DNA from: Mesorhizobium atlanticum
GTDB taxonomy: Bacteria; Pseudomonadota; Alphaproteobacteria; Rhizobiales; Rhizobiaceae
Assembly: GCF_003289965.1 (NCBI RefSeq)
Contig: NZ_QMBQ01000004.1
Location: 496,001 to 560,000 of the forward strand
Length of the DNA stretch: 64,000 nucleotides
Reading direction: 5' to 3'
Of the stretch, positions 52,572 to 59,285 are shown in pieces (position 1 is the stretch's first letter; each line of letters begins with the position of its first letter). Made by a program: the position numbers and the translations under genes. The notes below the pieces were generated by a model. The model saw nothing but the letters and a program-made list of their open reading frames with translations, did not search any database and was not told where the DNA came from.

Positions 52572-52636
52572 GTTCTCTCCTCCCACGAGCTCGCGGCAAT
52601 GGCCGGCCGGATGCGCAGCCGATCGCTTAAGCTTCA

Positions 52637-52714
52637 TTCATATGCAAATAGCATTTTCATTCCCGGGTCAAGCCGATTATGCTTCCAGCGATGCGAACTT
52701 CATGCATATATGCA
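52637..52714. promoter_or_regulatory. Candidate IclR operators in the fucose divergent promoter
   Basis: The gap between the fucose operon and the IclR gene holds two related AT-rich sites. One is the perfect 12-base palindrome TGCATATATGCA (52703-52714). The other is TTCATATGCA (52637-52646), which contains the palindrome CATATG. The stronger site lies 25 bases before the regulator's GTG start. They are the obvious candidates for IclR binding and divergent control. Confidence 0.55.
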
Positions 52715-52738
52715 GGAGAAAATTCACTGGAGGGGCAG

Positions 52739-53527
52739 GTGGCCGAGGAAGACGACGGGGACCGCTACCGCGCGCCGGCGCTCGACAAGGGACTGGACAT
52801 TCTCGAACTGCTGGCGAGCGTCGACGGCGGGCTGACCCAGGCGGAGATCGCCAAGCGGCTCGACCGCAGCCCGAACGAGTTCTATCGGATGCTCGACCGC
52901 CTCGTGCGGCGCGGCTACGTCACCAAGATCGACGGCGACCGCTATTCGCTGACGCTCAAGCTTTTCGGGCTGGCGCAGCTACACGCGCCGGTGCGGCGTC
53001 TGGTGTCCTATGCGACGCCGATCATGCGGGAACTCGCCGAAACCTCATGGCAGGCCAATCAATTGGTGGTGTTCGACCGCGGCGCCGCCGTTGTCATCGC
53101 CCAGCAGGAGGCGCCGCGGTATTGGGGCATCTCGATCCGTGTCGGCTCGCATATCAGCCTGTTCGACACCGGCTCCGGCCATGTGCTGCTCGCGTTCCGC
53201 TCGCCCGAGGAGCGCAAGATGATGATCGCGGAGCATTTGCAGAGCACCGAACAGCTCAATTTGACGCCGGAGTTCTTCGCCCGCCTCGATCAGGTGCGCG
53301 ACCGCGGCTACGAGATGATGGCCTCGCTGCAGACCGCCGGCGTCTACAATCTCTCGACGCCGGTGCTCGGACCCGACGGCAGGGCGATCGCGGCGCTTAC
53401 CATCCCCTATATCACCCTCGTCAACGCGCCCACGGCGCCGGACATCACGCTGACGATTCGGCACCTGCAGGACGCTGCCGCGAGGTTGTCGCAACTTGCC
53501 GGGTCGGATGTACCGCAATCGTCGTAA
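52739..53527 (+). CDS. IclR-family transcriptional regulator of L-fucose genes
   Basis: 262-residue regulator with an N-terminal winged helix-turn-helix (residues about 15-75: ALDKGLDILELLASVDGGLTQ-type opening, EIAKRLDRSPNEFYRMLDRL) and a C-terminal IclR effector domain (LAETSWQANQLVVFD, LFDTGSGHVLLAF, AALTIPYITLVNAP). I prefer the GTG at 52739, directly behind GGAGGGGCAG, over an ATG 60 bases upstream. The ATG would place the candidate palindromic operator inside the coding sequence. Divergent from the importer operon, and followed by the fuconolactonase gene. Confidence 0.87.
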   Translation: MAEEDDGDRYRAPALDKGLDILELLASVDGGLTQAEIAKRLDRSPNEFYRMLDRLVRRGYVTKIDGDRYSLTLKLFGLAQLHAPVRRLVSYATPIMRELAETSWQANQLVVFDRGAAVVIAQQEAPRYWGISIRVGSHISLFDTGSGHVLLAFRSPEERKMMIAEHLQSTEQLNLTPEFFARLDQVRDRGYEMMASLQTAGVYNLSTPVLGPDGRAIAALTIPYITLVNAPTAPDITLTIRHLQDAAARLSQLAGSDVPQSS

Positions 53528-53592
53528 TTTCTTATTTGAATAATGGATTTTTAGGCGGGATATTGTCCGGCACAACGGGAGGAGACGCCGCC

Positions 53593-54432
53593 ATGATCAT
53601 CGACACGCATCTGCACCTCATCGACCAGGCCGCGCTGCGCTACCCGTGGCTGGCCGGCGTGCCGGCGCTGAACCGCGATTTCTCCTACCAGGAATATGCC
53701 ACCGACGCGTTGCGTTCCGGCATTGAGGGCGTGCTGCATATGGAGGTCGATGTCGACCCCGCCGACATCGCCGCCGAGACCGCCCATGTGAAGTCGCTCG
53801 CCGGCCAGGCCGGGAGCCTGCTTCGTGGAGCGATCGCCGCCTGCCGGCCGGAGGAGGCCGGTTTCGAGGCCTATCTGGAGACGGTCAAGGCCGAGCCGTT
53901 CGTCAAGGGTTTCCGCCGCGTGCTGCATGTCGTTCCCGACGAGGTCTCCGAAGGGGCGCTGTTTCGCCAGAACATCAAGCGGCTGGGCGGCACCGGCCTG
54001 ACCTTCGACCTGGTGGTGCTGCCGCATCAGATCCCGAAAGCGATGGCGCTTGTCGACCTCGCGCCCGACGTGCAGTTCGTCCTCGACCATTGCGGCGTGC
54101 CCGACATCAAGGGCAATGCGGAACATCCGTGGCGTGAGCATATGGAAGCGATCGCCAAACGGCCCAACATCGTCGGCAAGATCTCCGGCGTGGTCGCCTA
54201 TGCCGATCCGGCAACCTGGACGGTCGAGACGCTCAAGCCCTATGTCGAGCACACGATCGGCAGCTTCGGCTGGGACCGGGTGATCTGGGGCAGCGACTGG
54301 CCGGTCTGCACGCTGGGCGGCGGGCTGACCACCTGGATCGCCGCCACGCATGCGCTGCTCGCCGGCACGAGCGAGTCGGAGCGGACACGGCTGCTCTCGG
54401 GCAACGCGCGCCGGCTGTGGCAGCTTGGATAA
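53593..54432 (+). CDS. Amidohydrolase-family lactonase, probable L-fuconolactonase
   Basis: 279-residue TIM-barrel hydrolase of the COG3618 group. Metal-binding motifs are IDTHLHLID at residues 3-11, HCGVPD near residue 170 and the terminal Asp in VIWGSDWPVCT. PHQIPKAMALVDLAP and VGKISGVVAYA are typical. It should open L-fuconolactone to L-fuconate, filling the gap between the dehydrogenase and the dehydratase encoded on the other strand. It lies 65 bases after the IclR gene and probably shares its transcript. Confidence 0.87.
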   Translation: MIIDTHLHLIDQAALRYPWLAGVPALNRDFSYQEYATDALRSGIEGVLHMEVDVDPADIAAETAHVKSLAGQAGSLLRGAIAACRPEEAGFEAYLETVKAEPFVKGFRRVLHVVPDEVSEGALFRQNIKRLGGTGLTFDLVVLPHQIPKAMALVDLAPDVQFVLDHCGVPDIKGNAEHPWREHMEAIAKRPNIVGKISGVVAYADPATWTVETLKPYVEHTIGSFGWDRVIWGSDWPVCTLGGGLTTWIAATHALLAGTSESERTRLLSGNARRLWQLG

Positions 54433-54451
54433 TCGCTCTCCTTGTTTTGAT

Positions 54452-54495
54452 GCAATTCCGGACGGAAAACCGCTTCACTCTTTTCCTGGAATTGC
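54452..54495. repeat. Small palindromic intergenic repeat, copy 2 (GCAATTCC/GGAATTGC hairpin)
   Basis: Arms GCAATTCCGGACGGAAAA and TTTTCCTGGAATTGC, preceded by CTCCTTGTTTTGAT. Same family as the copy at 17767-17834 but without the inner stem block. It fills the 65-base gap between convergent genes and could terminate transcription in both directions. Confidence 0.75.
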
Positions 54496-54497
54496 AC

Positions 54498-55463
54498 CTA
54501 GATCATCGTCCGCACGTGGCGCTCGCGGCCGTAGAGCGAGACGAGAAGCAGGATGACCAGGCCGAGCGCGGCCTGCACCGTCGACGGCCGGAAGCCCAGG
54601 CCGATCAGCAGCGTGTTGATCTCGGTGAGCACCAGGACGCCTGCGATGGTGCCGAGATAGCTGCCGCGCCCGCCGACCAAGGCCGCGCCGCCGACCACGA
54701 CGGCGGCGATCGTCTGGAAGAGATAGGGCTGGCCGACATCGCCATAGGCCGAGCCGGTGAAGCCGAGCAAAAGCACACCGGCGACCGCCGCGAAGAAGGC
54801 GCTCGCCGCATAGGTGACGACCCACATGCGCAGCGGATCGATCAGCGCCAGAGGTGCCGCCTCAGGGTTGCTGCCGACCGCGTAGAGACGGCGCCCATAG
54901 GGCGTGCGGGCAAGCACCAGCACGATCAGCGCCGTCAGCACCACGAGGCAGGGCACCAGCAGGGGTACGGGCAAGGGACCGACCGAGCCGCCGATCGAGA
55001 CGAAGCTGGATACGGCCTCCGGCGCCGAGCCGGAGGGGAAGCCGCCAGTCCACAACAGCACGGCGCCCTGGACGATCATGCCGATGCCGAGCGTGACGAT
55101 GAGCGGATGGATGTTGAGCCCGCGCGAGATCAGTCCATTCAGCGCGCCGATCGCAATGGCAAGGATGCCGACGAGAAAGCAGACCAGGGCGAAGTTCCAG
55201 CCTTGACCGTAAAGCTGTGCCGCCACGACATTGGCAAAGCCGATGACGAAAGGAATCGAAAGATCGATGCCGCCGAGGATGACGACCAGCGTCTGGCCGA
55301 TCGATGCGACCGCCAGCAGCGAGGCGATGACCAGCAGCGCGCGGATGGCGAAAGGCGCCGAATAGCCGGGGATGAGTAGCGTGCCGACGACCTGCAACAG
55401 CAGCGCCATCAGGAAGGCGCCGGCGATGCGGGCATTGGTGGACTGGAACCAGTTGCTTGTCAT
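54498..55463 (-). CDS. CUT2-type sugar ABC transporter permease (RbsC family), second permease
   Basis: 321-residue multi-span permease with the segments GGIDLSIPFVIGFANVVAA, ALNGLISRGLNIHPLIVTLG and AAVVVGGAALVGGRGSYLGT. Last gene of the eight-gene operon, starting 5 bases past the stop of the first RbsC-type gene. Two different RbsC-type permeases in one operon suggest a heterodimeric channel; usual CUT2 systems use a homodimer. Confidence 0.9.
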   Translation of the reverse strand: MTSNWFQSTNARIAGAFLMALLLQVVGTLLIPGYSAPFAIRALLVIASLLAVASIGQTLVVILGGIDLSIPFVIGFANVVAAQLYGQGWNFALVCFLVGILAIAIGALNGLISRGLNIHPLIVTLGIGMIVQGAVLLWTGGFPSGSAPEAVSSFVSIGGSVGPLPVPLLVPCLVVLTALIVLVLARTPYGRRLYAVGSNPEAAPLALIDPLRMWVVTYAASAFFAAVAGVLLLGFTGSAYGDVGQPYLFQTIAAVVVGGAALVGGRGSYLGTIAGVLVLTEINTLLIGLGFRPSTVQAALGLVILLLVSLYGRERHVRTMI

Positions 55464-55468
55464 CCCGG

Positions 55469-56410
55469 TCAGCCTTTCCGCCGCGACAGCCGTTCCTGCA
55501 GCGCCGTGAGCACCACGGCGATAACGAGGATCAGGCCATAGGCTATCTGCAGCACATAGGTTGAAACGTTGAAAGTGGTGAGCAGGCTCTGCAGCAGGAA
55601 GATGTCGATGGCGCCGATCGCGGCGCCGCCGAGACCGCCGCGCCCGCCGGCGAGGCTGACGCCGCCGAGCGCCACCGCGGCGATCGCGATAAGCGTGTAG
55701 GTCGGGCCGATATTGGGATCGGCCGAGCCGATCAGCGAGGTCAGCATCAGCCCGGCTGCGGCGGCGAAGAGCCCGGTCAGGACATAGGCGATGAGCCGCA
55801 CCCTGCTAACCGGCACGCCAGCGGTGTAAGCGGCGCGGTCGTCGCTGCCGACGGCCATCAGCAGGTCGTAATAGGGCGTGCGACGGATGAGCAGCCAGCA
55901 GAGGCCGATCACCGCCAGCGGCACGATCGAGAGCGGTCCGGCCATGGCCTTCAGCCAGTCAGGTGCCGGACCGATCGGCGCCGGCAGGATGGTGAGCGTG
56001 ACGCCGGTCAGGATCAGATAGGCGCCGAGCGTCGCCACGATCGGCTGGATGCGGACGATCGTCGCAAGCACGCCGTTGGCGGCGCCGACCACTGCACCGA
56101 CCAGCAGCGCGGCGGGAACGATGATCCATGGCGACGAAATGCCTAGATTGAGAAACAGCACCTGGATGACCAGGGCGTTGACGAAGCCCATCAGCGGGCC
56201 GACGGAAATGTCGATACCGCCGCGCCCCGCCAGGATGACCGGCGCGGAGGCGACGGCCGCGCCGATCAGGGGCGCAGCCAACCCAAGCAGCGTGCCCCAG
56301 GACGAGGGCTGAAAGCGCGCCGGATTGAGCGCGACGTTGAGGACCAGCAGGACCACGAGCATCACCACGGCAAAGCCGACGCCACGGAGCTTGCGAATGG
56401 CCGGGCTCAT
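55469..56410 (-). CDS. CUT2-type sugar ABC transporter permease (RbsC family), first permease
   Basis: 313-residue permease with an opening helix GVGFAVVMLVVLLVLNVAL and the family segments GRGGIDISVGPLMGFVNALV, AANGVLATIVRIQPIVATLG and AAVALGGVSLAGGRGGLGGA. ATG at 56410 overlaps the stop of the ATPase half-gene by 4 bases (ATGA). It is clearly a different paralogue from the following permease, not a recent duplicate. Confidence 0.9.
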   Translation of the reverse strand: MSPAIRKLRGVGFAVVMLVVLLVLNVALNPARFQPSSWGTLLGLAAPLIGAAVASAPVILAGRGGIDISVGPLMGFVNALVIQVLFLNLGISSPWIIVPAALLVGAVVGAANGVLATIVRIQPIVATLGAYLILTGVTLTILPAPIGPAPDWLKAMAGPLSIVPLAVIGLCWLLIRRTPYYDLLMAVGSDDRAAYTAGVPVSRVRLIAYVLTGLFAAAAGLMLTSLIGSADPNIGPTYTLIAIAAVALGGVSLAGGRGGLGGAAIGAIDIFLLQSLLTTFNVSTYVLQIAYGLILVIAVVLTALQERLSRRKG

Positions 56411-57144
56411 GCAGCGCGTCCGAACATGGCGGCGATCACGGTGTCGGTGGTCATCTCCGCGCCGGAGAACTCGGCCGACACGCGCTGCTCGCGGAACACC
56501 AGCACTCGGTGGCACAGAAGCAGTATCTCCTCGATCTCGCTGGACAGGATCACCAGCGCCATGCCCTCGGCGGCAAGGCCACGGAAAACGTCGTAGAGCA
56601 CGTGCCGGGTCGCCACGTCGACGCCGCGCGTCGGGTCGTTGAGCAGAAGGAAGCTTGGCTCCAGCGCAAGGGCGCGGGCGAGCAGCACCTTCTGCTGGTT
56701 GCCGCCGGACAGCGTGGTGATCGCCGCGTCCGGACGTGGCGCGACGATGCCGAGCCTTTGTCGGTACGCCTCGTAGCGCCGGCGCCGCGCCGCGAAGCTG
56801 AGCAGGCCGAGACGGCGGTCGTTCGACACGGTGGAGATGGCGAAATTGTCGAGCACCGACTGGGTCGGGAAAATGCCGGTCGAGCGGCGATCGCGCGGCA
56901 GATAGGCGATGCCGCCGGCGACGGCCTTGCGGAAGCTGGTGATCGAGCCTGCCTTGCCGTCGACGGCGATCTCACCTGCCACCGGCTGCTCGAGTCCGGC
57001 GAGCGCGCGCAAAAAACGTTCCTGGCCGTGGCCGTCGAGGCCGGCAAGACCGACGATCTCGCCCGGTGCGATGGTCTGGCTGATCGGATCGACACCGGGC
57101 GCGATGACAAGCCCACGCACACGAAGAGCCTTTGCCTCAGCCAT
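56407..57144 (-). CDS. C-terminal half of an RbsA-type ATPase, encoded as a separate gene
   Basis: 245 residues that correspond to the second half of a normal ~500-residue RbsA/AraG protein. As in intact proteins, the Walker A region is degenerate (GLAGLDGHGQERFLRAL). The signature TTLSGGNQQKVLLARAL is canonical. The Walker B/catalytic segment reads LLLNDPTRGVDV where intact relatives have LDEPTRGID, so the Walker B Asp is Asn and the catalytic Glu is Asp. The ATG at 57144 has its own GGAG site 7 bases upstream. It overlaps the N-terminal half-gene by 8 bases in another frame. Confidence 0.88.
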   Translation of the reverse strand: MAEAKALRVRGLVIAPGVDPISQTIAPGEIVGLAGLDGHGQERFLRALAGLEQPVAGEIAVDGKAGSITSFRKAVAGGIAYLPRDRRSTGIFPTQSVLDNFAISTVSNDRRLGLLSFAARRRRYEAYRQRLGIVAPRPDAAITTLSGGNQQKVLLARALALEPSFLLLNDPTRGVDVATRHVLYDVFRGLAAEGMALVILSSEIEEILLLCHRVLVFREQRVSAEFSGAEMTTDTVIAAMFGRAA

Positions 57145-57874
57145 GCGCCAGCTCCGCTGCCGTTTGCGGCGCCATCACCGCCAGAAGCTCGGCAGGAGTC
57201 GATACGCCGCGCTCTTCGGTCTTCACCACGCGGCCGGCGCGCAGGATTGATATACGGTCGGACAAAGCCATCACCTCGTCCATGCGATGCGTGATGAACA
57301 GGATCAGCGTGCCCGCCCCGGCCATCGCGCGCATCAGCGCGAAGACCGACTCGCGGTCGACGAAGTCGAGCGCCGCCGTCACCTCGTCGAGGATCAGGAC
57401 ACGCGGGTTGCGGATGACGGCGCGGGCAAGCACGACAAGCTGGCGCGCGGCAAGCGGCAGCTCGCCGCAGGGCCGGTCGAGATCGATCGTCGTCACCGCG
57501 AAGCGGCCGAGCGCGGCCAGCGCCCGCGCGCGCCGCTCGCCGCGCGGCACGTCCCGCCGCCACAGACCGTCGAGGCCAAGCAGGATGTTGTCGGTCACCG
57601 AGCGATCGGGCGCGACCAGCACCTCCTGGAAAACGGTGGCGAAGCCGGCGGCCTGGAAGGCGGCGGGCTGCGTACCCGAGAATGCCTGGCCATCGAGTAG
57701 GATGGCGCCGCCATCCGGCTGCACGATGCCGGACAAAAGCTTCACCAGCGTGCTCTTGCCCGAGCCGTTCTCGCCCAGGATTGTATGGATTGTGCCTGGA
57801 CGGAAGGCGATCGACGCCTCCGCCAGCGCGACGGTTTCGCCATAGCGTTTGGAGACGCCTTGGACTTCGAGCAT
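57137..57874 (-). CDS. N-terminal half of an RbsA-type ATPase, encoded as a separate gene
   Basis: 245 residues matching the first half of RbsA/AraG. Walker A GENGSGKST at residues 34-42 and Walker B VLILDEVTAAL are intact. The signature is weak (CGELPLAARQLVVLARAV), as in the first half of normal RbsA proteins (for example LSIGERQM in this window's AraG-like protein). It ends AAELAHG just where the second half begins. Together the two half-genes make 490 residues, the normal total. ATPase activity of the importer would rely on this half's catalytic Glu. Confidence 0.88.
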   Translation of the reverse strand: MLEVQGVSKRYGETVALAEASIAFRPGTIHTILGENGSGKSTLVKLLSGIVQPDGGAILLDGQAFSGTQPAAFQAAGFATVFQEVLVAPDRSVTDNILLGLDGLWRRDVPRGERRARALAALGRFAVTTIDLDRPCGELPLAARQLVVLARAVIRNPRVLILDEVTAALDFVDRESVFALMRAMAGAGTLILFITHRMDEVMALSDRISILRAGRVVKTEERGVSTPAELLAVMAPQTAAELAHG

Positions 57875-57910
57875 TTTTCTTCCCGAAAGGAGAAGCCGGT
57901 CCCTTTAAGG

Positions 57911-58048
57911 GGTGTTGAGATTCAGGTCAGGCCGCGCCGAAAATGGTGGTTTCCGAGAACCGGAGCGGAGCGTACTTTTCGTACGTGAGCACCGGAAGCG
58001 CAGGAAACCGCCATTTGCAGGCCGGCATCACCTGAATATCAGCACACC
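57911..58048. repeat. Large (138-base) palindromic repeat between RbsB-type and RbsA-type genes
   Basis: Imperfect palindrome with ends GGTGTTGAGATTCAGGTCA and, inverted, GGTGTGCTGATATTCAGGTG. Inner arms are AAATGGTGGTTTCC with GGAAACCGCCATTT, and CGGAGCGGAGCGTAC with GTACGTGAGCACCGG, around the tip TTTTC. It fills most of the 200-base gap inside an operon. I believe it is a dispersed intergenic repeat in Mesorhizobium-like genomes, from memory. As RNA it would fold into one long hairpin just after the binding-protein gene. Confidence 0.75.
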
Positions 58049-58074
58049 TTAGCGAGAGCCGGCTTCGCATTACA

Positions 58075-59259
58075 TCACTTGGCGCAGGCGTCCGGCACCT
58101 TGGAATAGTCCCAGCCCTTGGTCGGCGCCGGATTGCTGAAATAGGCGTCGAGCACGTCCTCCGGCATCGGGTCGGTCGGCGGCACAGGGAAGACAGAAAC
58201 GGCATCCGGCGTCATGCAGTCCTTGTACCATTTGTCGAGCTCGGCGGTGTGCACCGGCGGGATCGGGATCAGCAGCGTGTTGAGCTTCGGCTTCTGGCCG
58301 TCGAGCATGCGCTCGCCGACACGGAACAAAGTCTGCGCCGTCCAGCCCGGCAGCACGGCATGGCCTTCGAAGCGGTACTTGTCGGGATTGGCCTTCCAGT
58401 AGCCGAGCGCATCGCCGGTGATCGAGCCGGTGATCAGCGGCGCGGGACGGCCGGCTTCGGCGAAGGCCTCGGCGACGACCCGGCTTTCGCTGCCGGTCGT
58501 CCACACCGCGTCGATCGGCGCCGGATTGGTGGCGATCGCCTGCAGCACCACCGTCTTGGTGACGTTGGCCGTCCAGTTGCCGTTGACGGTGCGCGCGACC
58601 TTGAGGCCCTTGTTCTCGGCGAGCGCCTTGTCGGCGCCCTGCTTTTCCTGGACCACGATCGGATGCCCGGCGATGCCCTCAACCACCAGCACGCTTGAGT
58701 CGGGCTTGGCCTTGGCGATCGCCGTCATCATGTCATAGCCCCAGCGGGCATAGTTGGAATCGACATTGATGGCGTTGGGGCTGGTGATCGAGCCGGCCGC
58801 CGTGATGAAGGGGATACCCGCCTTGGCGGCGGCGTCCACGGCGTCGTCGAGCGCCGTCGCCGAGCCCGGGATCGAGGTGATGATCGAGCATTTCTTGTCG
58901 ATGAAGGCGCGTATCTGGTTGATCTGCTGGCTCGGGTCGTTGTTCGAATCCGACACCTCGAAGCTCGACACCGTGCCGTCGGCGATGAGGCCGTCGACCA
59001 GCCGCTTCAGCTCCTTGGTGACCGAGACGCGCCACGGATTGCCCTGGTAGCTCTCCGAATGGCACCACTTCCAGGGCTTCGCCGGCGGCGTGAAATTATC
59101 CCAGGCCGAGGGCAGCACTTTCTGCGGCGCGCCGTCATATTGCGCCTTGAGATCGGCAGGCAGGCCGTCGATCACCGACTTCACGTCGGCGGCACGGGCG
59201 GCGAACGGGATCGAGACTAAGGCGGTTGCGGCGAGCAGGCCGCGTATCAGGCTGGTCAT
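58075..59259 (-). CDS. CUT2-type sugar ABC transporter substrate-binding protein (RbsB-like)
   Basis: 394-residue periplasmic receptor with signal peptide cleaved after ARA at residue 23. It belongs to the periplasmic_binding_4/RbsB group: NDPSQQINQIRAFIDKKCSII, SNYARWGYDMMTAIA, VLVVEGIAGHPIVVQEKQGA and AVWTTGSESRVVAEAFAEAG. At 394 residues it is longer than RbsB (about 296), with an extra N-terminal ~45 residues and a Cys-containing C-terminal tail (CMTPDA, PDACAK). The ligand is unknown. Confidence 0.88.
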   Translation of the reverse strand: MTSLIRGLLAATALVSIPFAARAADVKSVIDGLPADLKAQYDGAPQKVLPSAWDNFTPPAKPWKWCHSESYQGNPWRVSVTKELKRLVDGLIADGTVSSFEVSDSNNDPSQQINQIRAFIDKKCSIITSIPGSATALDDAVDAAAKAGIPFITAAGSITSPNAINVDSNYARWGYDMMTAIAKAKPDSSVLVVEGIAGHPIVVQEKQGADKALAENKGLKVARTVNGNWTANVTKTVVLQAIATNPAPIDAVWTTGSESRVVAEAFAEAGRPAPLITGSITGDALGYWKANPDKYRFEGHAVLPGWTAQTLFRVGERMLDGQKPKLNTLLIPIPPVHTAELDKWYKDCMTPDAVSVFPVPPTDPMPEDVLDAYFSNPAPTKGWDYSKVPDACAK

Positions 59260-59285
59260 TTTTTCCTCCCTTTGGTTGCAGTGAA

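Noticed and set aside
57137..57144. Possible frameshift joining the two RbsA half-genes
   Set aside because: The second half has its own ATG with GGAG seven bases upstream, and each half is complete at the domain boundary. A natural split is more likely, though only resequencing or homologues can settle it.
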